Positions 14,484-23,503 of a stretch of 51,690 nucleotides of DNA are shown piece after piece. Position numbers and translations under genes: made by a program. Source of the stretch: Gracilibacillus orientalis (lineage in GTDB: Bacteria > Bacillota > Bacilli > Bacillales > Amphibacillaceae); NCBI RefSeq assembly GCF_900114645.1, contig NZ_FOTR01000021.1:1-51690 (forward strand). Direction: 5' to 3'. A model generated the notes under the pieces. The model saw only the letters and a list, made by a program, of their open reading frames with translations. It did not search any database and was not told the origin of the DNA. Positions within the stretch are counted from its first letter, which is position 1. Every line of letters starts with the position of its first letter.

Positions 14484-16451
14484 ATGTTCTTTTTAAGTGT
14501 ATTAATTGTGTGTTTCATAATATTCATATTGCTTGCTTCTTTATTTAACTCGAATCATAAAGTAATCGTATCGTTAGTCGGTGCACTAGTTGTTAGTGTA
14601 CTGGTTCAAGTTCTAGAGCAATTTTACTTGAGCAGTATCATTATCGCTGCTTTCATTTTTTATTTTATTATAGCGAATATCAAGGTATTTAAAAATGAAC
14701 AGCTTAAACTAATGGTTGCTGTGCTATTTAGTACGTCCACCGTGACGCTCGTGCTAACTTTTACATACTTCAATCAAATTTCTAATATATCTGATCGTGA
14801 TGAGATCTTGAGAGTTATGTTTATCTATTACCCGCTGTCCATTATATTTATCGCTTGCTATACATATATGCTTCTTTGTCTCTTCAATTTTAAAGTATTA
14901 CAAACACCTAACCCACTCCTATATATCGTTAATAAAATTCGTGGTTTCATGCGTATGGTTCAACTCTTGTGGATTGCTTCACGAAAAGGTTTAAATCATT
15001 TGATTCAACAAGATCATGCGAAACTGCCAAATGTAATTGCTGAAATTCTTGATGACATGGGTGGAATTTTTGTTAAGTTTGCGCAAGTGTTATCGACAAA
15101 AAAAGATATTTTACCTAGTAATTACATCGATGCGTTTTCCAGTTTACATGACCAAGTACAACCTCTCAGAACAAATGAACTTAAAACAATCATTGATAAC
15201 AAAATTGGTAACATTGATGATATCTATAAATCATTTGATATGCGACCGATCGCAGCAGCTTCTATTGGACAAGTTCATCTAGCGACACTTAAGTTGACTG
15301 GAGAGAAAGTGGTAGTTAAGATTTTAAGACCTAATGTCAAACAGAAGATGACAGTAGATTTAGATTTATTAATTCAATTTGTGTCATGGCTATCAGAACG
15401 CTCGTCTAAAATTAAAAGACTCGGTTTAATAGAACTTGCAAAAGGATTTAAAAAGAATCTTGTGGAAGAAACTGACTTTGATATCGAAGCACTTAATACA
15501 AACTTGTTAAAAAAGGCATTTAAGGAACACGATATTAATATAAGAGTGCCTAAAATCTATTCTGAGTATTCGAATAAGCATGTATTAACGATGGAATATA
15601 TGGAAGGAGATAGTTTTACAAAAGAAGTGACTGCCGACGTTTCAGAAATGATCATGCACGCATTTTTAGAGCAAATACTGATGATTGGTATCTTTCATGC
15701 TGATCCACATCCTGGGAACATCATGTTAACAAAAGGTGGAGAAATTGCGCTAATTGATTTCGGCTCAGTTGGTTATTTAACTGATGATGAACGAGATGGT
15801 ATGTTAAGTTTCCTAGTTGGTTATAGCAATAATGATACGAAAGAGATGGTGCATGGTTTGAGGAAGGTTTGTGAAGGAGGAGGTTTACTCGATGAAGTTA
15901 TGGTAGAACGACGTCTCAATAGACTTTTATCAGAAGCATCTTTTTCACATGATCCAACTAGTGTGATGATGAAACGACTGATGTCGATGATAACCGAGAT
16001 GGGACTATCATTAAAACCAACTGTTGCTGGTGCTTTTAGAGCAATCGTTACTTTAGATGGGACATTGTCATCTGTAGATGAAGAATACTCATTAACAACA
16101 GCGAGTGAATCATATGCAAGCCATATTGATAAAGGACAGTTAGCCGAAAAGCGTATAAGTAAAATCCAGGGACAACTAGAGGACTACATCCCGAAATTAT
16201 TAGAGTTACCTATTCTTAAAGATGATAAGATTACGATAGTTCATGAGAAGGATCATCAGTTAAATGATTTAATAGGAATTTTAACAGTCAGTATATTTAC
16301 TGTGATATGTATGGTTGTCATGCTTACAAGTTTTTTTGTACAAGGTGAGTTAATACGATTTTTACTTGCTCCCTTATCCATGTCAGGCTTTGGCGTTGGT
16401 ATGATAATACTTATCATGTCAGTGATTAAGCATCTGAAACCAAAAATATAA
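14484..16451 (+). CDS. ABC1/UbiB-family atypical kinase, membrane-anchored
   Basis: A 655-residue member of the AarF/UbiB/ABC1 family. Four to five hydrophobic segments fill residues 1-135; the kinase-like core follows, with the alanine-rich loop PIAAASIGQVHLA, VVVKILRP carrying the ATP-site lysine, the EETDFDIEALN motif, HADPHPGNIML and the metal-binding IALIDFGSVGYL. Two hydrophobic segments end the protein (about 590-650). The family's inhibitory KxGQ motif appears as FVKFAQVL (Gly to Ala). UbiB/Coq8 proteins support quinone biosynthesis or lipid transport through ATPase activity; a link to the menaquinone system of this organism is plausible but not shown. Monocistronic, followed by a terminator. 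Confidence 0.85.
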   Translation: MFFLSVLIVCFIIFILLASLFNSNHKVIVSLVGALVVSVLVQVLEQFYLSSIIIAAFIFYFIIANIKVFKNEQLKLMVAVLFSTSTVTLVLTFTYFNQISNISDRDEILRVMFIYYPLSIIFIACYTYMLLCLFNFKVLQTPNPLLYIVNKIRGFMRMVQLLWIASRKGLNHLIQQDHAKLPNVIAEILDDMGGIFVKFAQVLSTKKDILPSNYIDAFSSLHDQVQPLRTNELKTIIDNKIGNIDDIYKSFDMRPIAAASIGQVHLATLKLTGEKVVVKILRPNVKQKMTVDLDLLIQFVSWLSERSSKIKRLGLIELAKGFKKNLVEETDFDIEALNTNLLKKAFKEHDINIRVPKIYSEYSNKHVLTMEYMEGDSFTKEVTADVSEMIMHAFLEQILMIGIFHADPHPGNIMLTKGGEIALIDFGSVGYLTDDERDGMLSFLVGYSNNDTKEMVHGLRKVCEGGGLLDEVMVERRLNRLLSEASFSHDPTSVMMKRLMSMITEMGLSLKPTVAGAFRAIVTLDGTLSSVDEEYSLTTASESYASHIDKGQLAEKRISKIQGQLEDYIPKLLELPILKDDKITIVHEKDHQLNDLIGILTVSIFTVICMVVMLTSFFVQGELIRFLLAPLSMSGFGVGMIILIMSVIKHLKPKI

Positions 16452-16503
16452 GTGTGATGATAATCTTACCTAGTTGTGACTAAACTCATTGAAGTACATA
16501 ATT

Positions 16504-16535
16504 AAAGCACCTACCAAATAAGTAGGTGCTTTTTC
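16504..16535 (+). terminator. rho-independent terminator
   Basis: AAAGCACCTAC (16504-16514) pairs with GTAGGTGCTTT (16522-16532) around a 7-base loop, followed by T. Confidence 0.85.
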
Positions 16536-16653
16536 GTGATACTATAAATGATACACTTTTAATCAAAATATTGTATTATTATACTCCGCATGTAAATGCA
16601 AGGATGCTATTGTGTAAGTGTTTTGTTGTATTTTAAAAAACATATTTTTACTA

Positions 16654-17637
16654 CTAAAACATACTAGTTGAATGTTTTGGTTGAATTCTCGCTTTTGGAT
16701 CCATATATGCTTTAGCATTGTTAACTGCAGTTGGTCCTTCTCCAAATCCGGCAGCAATCAAATTAACTTTACCCGGATATGTACAAATATCACCTGAAGC
16801 ATAGATACCAGGGACATTTGTTTCCATTTTTGAATTTACTACAATGCTATTCTTGTCAATTTCTAACCCCCAATTTTTAATGGGACCTAAAGATGAAATA
16901 AACCCATAATTCACTAGGACATGGTCTACATCTAATACGACTTCCTTGTCGCCTTTCACTTCTTTTAATCGGACTTGATCAATTTGGTCTTGTCCAATCA
17001 GACTTTCAGGTACATACGGTGTTAAAATATTCACATTAGAATTCATTAAGTTCTCAACACTAGCCTCATGTGCCCGGAAATTATCTCTGCGGTGGACTAA
17101 TGTTACTTCTTTTGCAATTGGTTCTAACATTAAAGCCCAATCAACGGCAGAATCACCACCACCGAATAACACGACACGTTGATCACGAAATTTATCCATA
17201 TTATCCACGAAATAGTGAAGATTTTTATCTTCAAACTGTTCTGCATTATTTATCGCTAATTTTCTGGGTTGAAAAGCACCATTTCCACCAGTAATAATGA
17301 TTACTTTAGAGTAATGTTCTTCTGTTGGTGTTGTAATTCTGAGTGTTTCATCATCTAAACGCTCTACACGTTCAACGGATTGATCTAAGACTATTTCGGG
17401 TTTAAATAAATCCGTTTGCTCTTTCAAGTTATCGACGAGTTCTTGTGCACGAACCTTTGGAAAGCCAGCAATATCATAAATATATTTTTCTGGATATAAT
17501 GCGCTGAGCTGTCCCCCGATTTGAGGTAAACTCTCGATGATTTTTACAGAAGATTGTCTTAAGCCACCATAAAACGCTGTAAACAATCCAACAGGCCCCG
17601 CCCCTATTATAGTTATATCATAAACTTCCTGTGACAT
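16654..17637 (-). CDS. yumC: ferredoxin/flavodoxin-NADP(+) reductase, TrxR-like (YumC)
   Basis: A 327-residue flavoprotein. ATG 17637 follows TAGGGGGAATCTAAT. FAD-binding motif [10 protein letters not shown] near the N-terminus, then [20 protein letters not shown], the NADPH-binding [13 protein letters not shown] in the middle, and the second FAD motif [20 protein letters not shown] near the end. The CxxC of thioredoxin reductases is absent, which separates it from TrxB and fits the Bacillus ferredoxin-NADP reductase YumC. It transfers electrons between NADPH and ferredoxin or flavodoxin in the cytosol. It is divergent from the NDH-2 gene, the same arrangement as B. subtilis yumC-yumB. Confidence 0.92.
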   Translation of the reverse strand: MSQEVYDITIIGAGPVGLFTAFYGGLRQSSVKIIESLPQIGGQLSALYPEKYIYDIAGFPKVRAQELVDNLKEQTDLFKPEIVLDQSVERVERLDDETLRITTPTEEHYSKVIIITGGNGAFQPRKLAINNAEQFEDKNLHYFVDNMDKFRDQRVVLFGGGDSAVDWALMLEPIAKEVTLVHRRDNFRAHEASVENLMNSNVNILTPYVPESLIGQDQIDQVRLKEVKGDKEVVLDVDHVLVNYGFISSLGPIKNWGLEIDKNSIVVNSKMETNVPGIYASGDICTYPGKVNLIAAGFGEGPTAVNNAKAYMDPKARIQPKHSTSMF

Positions 17638-17789
17638 ATTAGATTCCCCCTAATACTTACATCAATGCCTTATATTTTAACATAACAGCATCAATTATGT
17701 CATTTTTACAAGCCTGTAATTGAATATTTGTAAATTTCACCAAGTATAGAAAGAGAGTTTAAAAAAATTCACAAAAATAAAATCAAGGG

Positions 17790-17818
17790 TTGAAAAATGT
17801 CGTAAAAAGGTCTAACAT
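17790..17818 (+). promoter_or_regulatory. sigma-A promoter of the NDH-2 gene
   Basis: TTGAAA (17790-17795), 17-base spacer and TAACAT (17813-17818). The leader to the start codon is about 100 bases and contains a palindrome. Confidence 0.55.
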
Positions 17819-17865
17819 AAACTAGGGACTAATTATTTAGACTTATGTATCATGACGTGATTGTA

Positions 17866-17881
17866 CGTGAAATATATCACG
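17866..17881. promoter_or_regulatory. palindrome CGTGA-N6-TCACG in the NDH-2 leader
   Basis: CGTGAAATATATCACG is a perfect 5-6-5 inverted repeat. Its geometry is that of Crp/Fnr-family sites (TGTGA-N6-TCACA) rather than of Rex, whose GTGA and TCAC halves are eight bases apart. Its position downstream of the -10 would suit repression of a respiratory gene. Regulator identity is inferred only. Confidence 0.45.
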
Positions 17882-17921
17882 AATTGTTACACAAAAAAAT
17901 ACTTAAATGGATGTGAGAAAG

Positions 17922-19142
17922 ATGCATAAACCAAAAATTGTTGTTTTGGGAGCGGGCTATGGTGGGCTTACGACAGTAGCCAAGCTACAAAAAAAATTAG
18001 GTGTCAATGATGCACACATTACACTTGTAAACAAAAATGATTATCACTATGAATCAACTTGGTTACACGAAGCAGCAGCGGGTACATTACATCATGACCG
18101 TAGCCGTGTCAGAATATCTGACCTTATTAATTCAGCGAAGGTTAATTTTGTGCAAGATACGGTAACAGCGATTAAACCTGATGAGAAAAAAGTTGAATTA
18201 CAAGATAGTGACGTTCTTGAATATGACCATCTAGTAGTTGCTTTAGGTTTTGAAGCTGCAACATTTGGAATTCCTGGTTTATTAGAGAATGCACTTACGA
18301 TTGGAAGTATTAATAAAGCGCGTCAGATTCGTGAACACATTGATTATCAATTTGCTGTGTATAATAATGAAGCTGAAGCTAAGCAAGAACGATTAAATAT
18401 TGTTGTTGGCGGTGGTGGCTTCACAGGCATTGAATTTGTCGGTGAACTAGCAAACCGTATTCCGGAACTGTGTGAAGAGTATGATGTTGATCGCAGTAAA
18501 GTACGTGTTATCGTAGTTGAGGCAATGAATTCGATCATGCCAGGATTTGATCCAGAGTTAATTGAATATGCAATGAACTCACTAGAAGCACGTGGAGTGG
18601 AATTCAAACTTGGTGCATTCTTAAAAGAAGTACGTGCTGACGGAATTACTGTAGAACAAAATGGTGAAAAAGAAGATATTCCAACCATGACTACAGTATG
18701 GGCTGCAGGTGTACGTGCTAACCACTTAGTAGAAGAATCTACGTTAGAAGATAATCGTGGTAAAGTGGAAGTAACACCAGAATTACGTGCATCATCACAT
18801 GAAGATGTGTTTGTAGTTGGTGATTGTGCATTAGTTTGGAATAAAGAAATTGATCGTCCATATCCACCAACTGCACAAATTGCCATGCAAGAAGCAGAGA
18901 TTTGTGCCCATAATTTAATCGCACTTATAAAAGGTGGCGAATTAGAGCATTTCGAATTTATCAATCGAGGAACGGTATGTTCACTTGGTGATAAAGATGC
19001 AATGGGATCTATCTTTGGAGGTAAGAAAATCTTTGGATGGACTGCTTCTTTCATGAAGAAAGTCATCGATAACCGCGCACTACTCAAAATCGGTGGAGTA
19101 GGATTAGTATTGAAAAAAGGGAAATTTAACATCTTTTCATAA
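17922..19142 (+). CDS. yumB: type II NADH dehydrogenase (NDH-2, YumB-like)
   Basis: I place the start at ATG 17922 (406 residues) because GGATGTGAG precedes it at a normal distance and the protein then begins [20 protein letters not shown] as in NDH-2 proteins; ATG 17907 would add five residues. First dinucleotide motif GAGYGG, then [20 protein letters not shown], second motif [18 protein letters not shown] for NADH, and the quinone-site region [15 protein letters not shown] after the FAD motif [10 protein letters not shown]. It oxidises NADH and reduces menaquinone at the inner face of the membrane without proton pumping. Own promoter upstream and terminator downstream, so it is probably monocistronic. 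Confidence 0.92.
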   Translation: MHKPKIVVLGAGYGGLTTVAKLQKKLGVNDAHITLVNKNDYHYESTWLHEAAAGTLHHDRSRVRISDLINSAKVNFVQDTVTAIKPDEKKVELQDSDVLEYDHLVVALGFEAATFGIPGLLENALTIGSINKARQIREHIDYQFAVYNNEAEAKQERLNIVVGGGGFTGIEFVGELANRIPELCEEYDVDRSKVRVIVVEAMNSIMPGFDPELIEYAMNSLEARGVEFKLGAFLKEVRADGITVEQNGEKEDIPTMTTVWAAGVRANHLVEESTLEDNRGKVEVTPELRASSHEDVFVVGDCALVWNKEIDRPYPPTAQIAMQEAEICAHNLIALIKGGELEHFEFINRGTVCSLGDKDAMGSIFGGKKIFGWTASFMKKVIDNRALLKIGGVGLVLKKGKFNIFS

Positions 19143-19150
19143 TCATTAGT

Positions 19151-19187
19151 AAAAGCAGAGGATTAATCTTTAATCCTCTGCTTTTTA
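19151..19187 (+). terminator. rho-independent terminator after NDH-2
   Basis: AAAAGCAGAGGATTAA (19151-19166) and its complement (19170-19185) pair perfectly around TCT and end in a T run. The 19188-19497 gap holds no gene I can support; the yuiA-like cysteine-rich small protein expected here from B. subtilis gene order is not recognisable. Confidence 0.85.
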
Positions 19188-19497
19188 AATCCTAATCCTA
19201 TATAGCAATAGATACAAACTGCGAAATATTGAAAATTCATTTTGATTAAGATATTCTTCCATTCTTCCTTGAAGGAAGTGGTGATATAACAATCTCTACA
19301 AGAAAAAATGGAAGGAAACAAATCCTTTATAGAGTTACTGCGCAGTTTATGTGTACTGGGGTGGTTGTTGTTGCAATAAAGTTTGCGAATGTGATTTATT
19401 TTTATTACAAAAAAATGAACTTTATTGCACAAGTTTCCTTTGCAGTATAGAATAAGGAGAGTTATTGATTTTGATATGATCGAAGAGGAGTATTTGA

Positions 19498-19809
19498 ATG
19501 ATTCAACTTTTTATCTCTGTTCTTTTATTTTTTGTATTATTTTTTGGAATTAGCTTTATTCTTAACATGATCTTACGTCAAACATGGTTAATGGCATTTG
19601 TTTTTCCGATTATTGTTATGTTTATTGTCGATACTTTTCCTTTTACCACGTACTTCACTGACCCAGGTTATGCATTCTTGACACTGTGGAATGAATTAAT
19701 CGCATTAAGTGTACAAGATACGATTATTTTATCATCTGGATTTATCGGCACTATAGTTTCTGGAATCGTAATTAAGTTTCTTAGAAAAAATGGCTATCAA
19801 ATGTTCTAA
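19498..19809 (+). CDS. yuiB: YuiB-family small membrane protein
   Basis: A 103-residue protein with three hydrophobic segments (about 1-24, 28-50 and 75-95) and almost no polar insert, an integral membrane protein of unknown function. GAAGAGGAG lies upstream of ATG 19498. The name rests on size, hydrophobicity and the conserved neighbourhood yumC-yumB-yuiB-yuiC-yuiD of Bacillus. It is followed by a hairpin that overlaps the start of the next gene. Confidence 0.75.
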   Translation: MIQLFISVLLFFVLFFGISFILNMILRQTWLMAFVFPIIVMFIVDTFPFTTYFTDPGYAFLTLWNELIALSVQDTIILSSGFIGTIVSGIVIKFLRKNGYQMF

Positions 19810-19843
19810 TACGAAGTAAATGTATATTTCCTGTTGTTAGTGG

Positions 19844-19875
19844 AAAAGATTACACCTAGAGAGGTGTGATCTTTT
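19844..19875 (+). promoter_or_regulatory. hairpin that buries the yuiC ribosome site
   Basis: AAAAGATTACACCT (19844-19857) pairs with GGTGTGATCTTTT (19863-19875) around AGAGA, with a T-rich 3' arm. The Shine-Dalgarno of yuiC (GAGAGGTG, ending at 19866) is in the loop and 3' arm and the ATG (19876) follows at once. It can act both as a terminator for yuiB and as a cis-acting block of yuiC translation. Confidence 0.6.
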
Positions 19876-20559
19876 ATGTTTATATGGAAAATTTCAAAAA
19901 CTCTATTAATGATTACTCTGTTGTTGGGGGCACTTTTGTCTAGTTTTACCATGGTATCTAATGTATCAGCACAAGAAGTGTTTAATAGCTTAGCAGATGA
20001 AACAGATGATTCACTTGATATAGGTAATCAGCCAGATCGGGAAATTCTATCCAAAAAGAAGTTTGTCAAGCATCGTGATAGTCGTGTCACATACATTTCA
20101 AGTGAAGAAATAACAGCGCCATCCACTTTGGAAGAAACGTTAGATTTAAGTCAATATGAGGAACATAATGTCGTAGCTACAGGTTATACAGCAGGTGTGG
20201 AATCTACTGGCAAAACACCAGATCATCCTGCTTATGGTGTGACATATTCAGGGGTGAAAGTTACCAGAGATTTGTATTCCACCATTGCCGCAGATTTAAA
20301 TGTTTATCCTATTGGTACGATATTATATATTCCTGATTATGGGTATGGTATTGTAGCTGATAAGGGTGGTGCAATTAAAGGAAATAAGATTGACTTATAC
20401 TATCCGACGGTGAATGATGTCTATGAAAAATGGGGAAAAAAAGAAGTAGATGTATATGTGATTGAATATGGAACTGGACAATTAACAGAAGACGTAGTGG
20501 CCTCTTTAAATAATACAGAATCATTACAAGTATTCAGACATCAATACAAAGCAGAATAA
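19876..20559 (+). CDS. yuiC: YuiC-type 3D-domain protein
   Basis: A 227-residue exported protein with an N-terminal hydrophobic signal segment (about residues 3-34, ending VSNVSAQE). The C-terminal ~110 residues form a 3D (DDD) domain: [18 protein letters not shown], then [19 protein letters not shown], then GNKIDLYYP, including the conserved aspartates. The fold is shared with MltA and RpfB lytic enzymes, and B. subtilis YuiC is a stationary-phase/sporulation lytic transglycosylase, so a peptidoglycan-cleaving role is likely. Its start codon lies directly behind a hairpin that covers the ribosome site. Confidence 0.85.
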   Translation: MFIWKISKTLLMITLLLGALLSSFTMVSNVSAQEVFNSLADETDDSLDIGNQPDREILSKKKFVKHRDSRVTYISSEEITAPSTLEETLDLSQYEEHNVVATGYTAGVESTGKTPDHPAYGVTYSGVKVTRDLYSTIAADLNVYPIGTILYIPDYGYGIVADKGGAIKGNKIDLYYPTVNDVYEKWGKKEVDVYVIEYGTGQLTEDVVASLNNTESLQVFRHQYKAE

Positions 20560-20565
20560 AAATTG

Positions 20566-20594
20566 AAGGGTGAGCTAATTAGCTCACCCTTTTG
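20566..20594 (+). terminator. rho-independent terminator of yuiC
   Basis: AAGGGTGAGCTA and its complement meet around AATT, followed by TTTTG. Confidence 0.8.
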
Positions 20595-20705
20595 TTTATA
20601 TATCTTTTTTTGGGAATTTGGTTCTTTATCGAAAAGAGTATAATAAGAACAGTCATTGGAACTGTTTTTTGATTGTTATACGAGCTATTTAGCATAAAGC
20701 GATTT

Positions 20706-21179
20706 TTAAAATAGCGGATATAGTAATACAGCTAAAAGGACTCCAGTTAATCCACCGAAGAAGACTTCAATCGGCTGATGTCCAAGAAGTTCTTTTAATT
20801 CTTTTTGTTTCTCATATTCCCCTTTTTTAGACCAGCCTTTTGCTTCGGAGACAAAACGATGAAAATCTTTTACTAGCATGTTTAACAAAATCGCTTGTTC
20901 TCCTGCTTGTCTGCGAATGCCAGTTGCATCAAACATAATAATAATGGCTAGCACACAAGATACAGCAAATAGACCTGATGATACGCCGTGTTCCATTCCA
21001 ATTCCAGTGGTAACAGCTGTAACAGCAGCAGAATGACTACTCGGCATCCCGCCTGTACTAAATGTTAAGCCAGGTCTGAATTCTTTTGTAGCGATAAAAT
21101 GTAAGGGAACTTTAATGGTTTGGGCAAAAGTAATCGCAATTAAAGCTGCCCAAAGTGGAAAATTCTCGAAAAGCTCCAA
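20706..21179 (-). CDS. yuiD: divergent PAP2-family membrane protein (YuiD)
   Basis: I choose TTG 21179 (157 residues) because GAGAGG is followed directly by an ATG (21188), too close to initiate, whereas the TTG lies nine bases on and gives MELFENFPLWAALIAITFAQ as in YuiD homologues. Four hydrophobic segments; the PAP2-like core is GGMPSSHSAAVTAVTTGIG with the conserved SSHSA, then MFDATGIRRQAGEQA and LGHQPIEVFFGGLTG. Related PAP2 enzymes dephosphorylate lipid phosphates; substrate here unknown. Convergent with yuiC, closing the conserved yum-yui block. Confidence 0.88.
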   Translation of the reverse strand: MELFENFPLWAALIAITFAQTIKVPLHFIATKEFRPGLTFSTGGMPSSHSAAVTAVTTGIGMEHGVSSGLFAVSCVLAIIIMFDATGIRRQAGEQAILLNMLVKDFHRFVSEAKGWSKKGEYEKQKELKELLGHQPIEVFFGGLTGVLLAVLLYPLF

Positions 21180-21350
21180 GTAGAACATCCTCTCTGTTTC
21201 TTAGGTGGATAACTTGGTATCCCATGATGCCATGATAAATGAGTAGTATACGACTTTTATATGTATCTACCGTCCATTTTCTTTACCATTATAGCATAGC
21301 ATTTACGTCTTTAGTATTGATTAACCATCAATTAACATGCTTTTAATAAT

Positions 21351-21391
21351 AAAAAGATGAGAACGAACATATGATCTCATCTCATCTTTTT
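21351..21391. terminator. terminator downstream of deoD
   Basis: AAAAAGATGAGA (21351-21362) pairs perfectly with TCTCATCTTTTT (21380-21391). On the minus strand it ends in a T run right after the deoD stop. Confidence 0.8.
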
Positions 21392-21395
21392 GTTC

Positions 21396-22103
21396 TTATT
21401 TTATTGCCGCATCCAGTGATACTTCAATCATGTCGTTAAATGTCGTTTGACGTTCCTCTGCAGTAGTTTCTTCGCCGGTAATAATATGATCGGAAACAGT
21501 CAGAACGGATAATGCATTACGGTTGAATTTAGCTGCCAATGTATATAATGCAGTAGACTCCATTTCAATTGCTAACACATTATATTGGTCAAGCAATTCT
21601 AACAATTCTTTCATATTATCACGGTAAAAACTATCACTAGTGAATACGTTTCCGACTCTTAGAGAAAGTCCTTTTTCTACACCTGTATCATATGCTTGTT
21701 TCAGTAATTCAAAATTAGCTGTTGGTGCGTAATCAATACCACCAAATACCATTCTGTTCATTTGTGAATCTGTTGAAGATGTGCTAGCAAGTATGACATC
21801 TCTTACCTTCACGTCTTTTTGAATTGCCCCGCATGTTCCGACGCGTATTAAATTCTGCACATCATAGCTTTGAATTAACTCGTTCACATAGATTGAAATA
21901 GATGGTACGCCCATTCCTGTACCTTGAACAGAGATGTCTTTTCCTTTATATGTACCAGTATAGCCAAACATTCCGCGAACTTCATTATAGCAAGTCACAT
22001 TTTCTAAGAAATTTTCTGCTATATATTTAGCGCGTAATGGATCTCCTGGCAGTAAGACGGTATCTGCAATATCACCTTTTTTTGCTCCTATATGTACACT
22101 CAT
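21396..22103 (-). CDS. deoD: purine-nucleoside phosphorylase, DeoD type
   Basis: A 235-residue protein starting at ATG 22103 after AAAGGAGGGC. Hallmarks of the hexameric DeoD family are the N-terminal [20 protein letters not shown], the phosphate-binding [10 protein letters not shown] and RVGTCG segments, the nucleoside-site [12 protein letters not shown] and the catalytic aspartate in [11 protein letters not shown]. It cleaves purine (deoxy)nucleosides with phosphate to base and (deoxy)ribose-1-phosphate in the salvage pathway. Full length for the family and apparently monocistronic. Confidence 0.95.
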   Translation of the reverse strand: MSVHIGAKKGDIADTVLLPGDPLRAKYIAENFLENVTCYNEVRGMFGYTGTYKGKDISVQGTGMGVPSISIYVNELIQSYDVQNLIRVGTCGAIQKDVKVRDVILASTSSTDSQMNRMVFGGIDYAPTANFELLKQAYDTGVEKGLSLRVGNVFTSDSFYRDNMKELLELLDQYNVLAIEMESTALYTLAAKFNRNALSVLTVSDHIITGEETTAEERQTTFNDMIEVSLDAAIK

Positions 22104-22342
22104 GTATAAGCCCTCCTTTTAGGCAAGATGGTATAATTAGAAAATATCATAATGAAAATCGAAATACAAATGGAACCCATTCGAGATAAAATGGTATCCT
22201 TTTCATGGATTGCGGAATTTTTTCTTTTTTTAGTTTCTTAATTAGCTTTTATCGTATATAATAGGTTTAGTTAGTCATTTCACAAGTTTAGGCAATAAGT
22301 TGACTCATGAAAGATGACCGAGTGATGAGGAGGGTTATGGTT

Positions 22343-22606
22343 ATGAAAGAACAATCTTTTACTATTCAAAGTGACACGGGTATTCACGCACGGCCAGCTA
22401 CTTTATTAGTAAATAAAGCTGGGCAATATGAATCACATGTGGAATTACATTATAATGGTAAGACAGTAAATTTAAAATCCATCATGGGTGTTATGTCACT
22501 AGGTGTTCCAAAAGGAGCAGAAATTCGTATCACAGTTGATGGTAACGATGAAGATCAAGCTCTAGAAGGAATCGCAGAAACTATTGAAGAACATTTAGGA
22601 AAATAA
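22343..22606 (+). CDS. ptsH: phosphocarrier protein HPr
   Basis: I choose ATG 22343 over 22307 and 22337: it is 8-9 bases after GAGGAGGG, and it puts the phosphorylated histidine exactly at position 15 (SDTGIHARPATLLVNKA) and the HprK-regulated serine exactly at 46 (NLKSIMGVMSLG). The protein is 87 residues, the normal length. HPr relays phosphate from enzyme I to PTS permeases, and HPr-Ser46-P acts with CcpA in carbon catabolite control. His15 rules out Crh. Unlike the usual ptsH-ptsI operon it stands alone here: a terminator follows and no ptsI is nearby. A TATAAT at 22257-22262 may be its -10. Confidence 0.9.
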   Translation: MKEQSFTIQSDTGIHARPATLLVNKAGQYESHVELHYNGKTVNLKSIMGVMSLGVPKGAEIRITVDGNDEDQALEGIAETIEEHLGK

Positions 22607-22610
22607 AGTA

Positions 22611-22642
22611 AAAAAAGCTAGTTGTTAATAACTAGCTTTTTT
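22611..22642 (+). terminator. rho-independent terminator of the HPr gene
   Basis: AAAAAAGCTAGTT (22611-22623) and AACTAGCTTTTTT (22630-22642) pair perfectly around GTTAAT. Confidence 0.85.
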
Positions 22643-22697
22643 TATGTTATAATAAGACCCTATTATTAATTATTTGTAAAAAGGGAAGTGATGCAAG

Positions 22698-22865
22698 ATG
22701 ATGGAATTTCTTTATTTCCCAGAAGATAAAACATTATATATACCAGCTGTAATTAGTTTGCTGATATTTGTAATAGGTGCTTTTGTTGCCATGCATTTTA
22801 TTAAGAAAGCATCCAAAAAAGAAGAAGAGAAATGGAATCAAAAATACGACAATTTAAAAGATTGA
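22698..22865 (+). CDS. small single-pass membrane protein (55 aa)
   Basis: ATG 22698 or 22701 after AAGGGAAGTG gives a 54-55 residue protein: a short N-terminus (MMEFLYFPEDKTLY), one hydrophobic helix (IPAVISLLIFVIGAFVAMHF) and a basic then acidic tail ending KYDNLKD. The order helix-KK-KEEEK predicts N-out/C-in. I do not recognise the family. Good ribosome site, clean coding composition and a position between a terminator and the SOD gene support it as real. Confidence 0.65.
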   Translation: MMEFLYFPEDKTLYIPAVISLLIFVIGAFVAMHFIKKASKKEEEKWNQKYDNLKD

Positions 22866-22924
22866 TTAAGTTTACTTCTCCTTGTCCATAATAGTTAATG
22901 GATAATTGTAGAGGAGTAGATGAT

Positions 22925-23503
22925 ATGAAAAGGTATGTACTTTTTTTCTGTTTAGCCATACTTATGGTCCTTACTAGCTGTCAGGCAGAGGAGCGCTCTC
23001 CATTAGAAGTCCGTTTGTATAATATAGATCAAGATGCTGTGGGAACTGCTACATTCAAGGAACAGAAAGATAAGGTAACAGTTCAAATTAAGGTGGAAGC
23101 TCTGGAGCCAGGAATGCATGGCGTACATATTCACGAATATGCTAAATGTGAAGGACCGGATTTTCAATCTGCCGGCAATCACTTTAATCCAGAAGGAAAT
23201 GAGCATGGTCTCATGCATCCGGATGGTTCTCACCTAGGCGATATGCCCAATTTAGAAATTGAGGCGGATGGAACGGCAGATGTAGAGCTTGAGCTTCCAG
23301 GTGCGACATTAACGGATGGGAATAAGTCATTATTAAGAGAAGATGGTACTTCGATCGTTATTCATGGAGGCCAGGATGATGGCGTTTCACAACCAGCAGG
23401 GGATGCAGGTGACCGTGTCGTATGTGGTGTTATATCATTAAAAGAAGCAACAGAGGATGAAAAACCAACTGATCCAACTGAATCTAATAAAGAGGAAGAG
23501 TAA
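22925..23503 (+). CDS. Cu/Zn superoxide dismutase-like lipoprotein (SodC/YojM)
   Basis: ATG 22925 lies after GAGGAG and gives a 192-residue lipoprotein: KR, hydrophobic core and lipobox LTSC (Cys19). The SOD domain shows the copper ligands in GVHIHEYAKC and GNHFNPEG, the zinc ligands in EHGLMH and SHLGDMPN, the fourth copper histidine in IVIHGGQDD, and the C-terminal AGDRVVCGVI with the active-site Arg and the disulfide Cys. All metal ligands appear present, unlike the B. subtilis SodC-like YojM reported to lack some copper ligands. It should be anchored outside the membrane and remove superoxide there. A short acidic tail (TEDEKPTDPTESNKEEE) ends it. Confidence 0.88.
   Translation: MKRYVLFFCLAILMVLTSCQAEERSPLEVRLYNIDQDAVGTATFKEQKDKVTVQIKVEALEPGMHGVHIHEYAKCEGPDFQSAGNHFNPEGNEHGLMHPDGSHLGDMPNLEIEADGTADVELELPGATLTDGNKSLLREDGTSIVIHGGQDDGVSQPAGDAGDRVVCGVISLKEATEDEKPTDPTESNKEEE

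Noticed and set aside
17866-17881. Rex operator upstream of NDH-2
   Set aside because: Rex sites have GTGA and TCAC halves eight bases apart (TTGTGAA-N6-TTCACAA); here the distance is six.
18347-19132. Long minus-strand frame inside the NDH-2 gene
   Set aside because: It is an antisense shadow of a well-conserved gene without a ribosome site or known family.
19163-19432. Minus-strand 89-codon reading frame
   Set aside because: No ribosome site, it overlaps the NDH-2 terminator, and its composition is not protein-like.
22343-22606. Crh instead of HPr
   Set aside because: Crh lacks the phosphorylatable His15; this protein has GIHARPA with His at 15.
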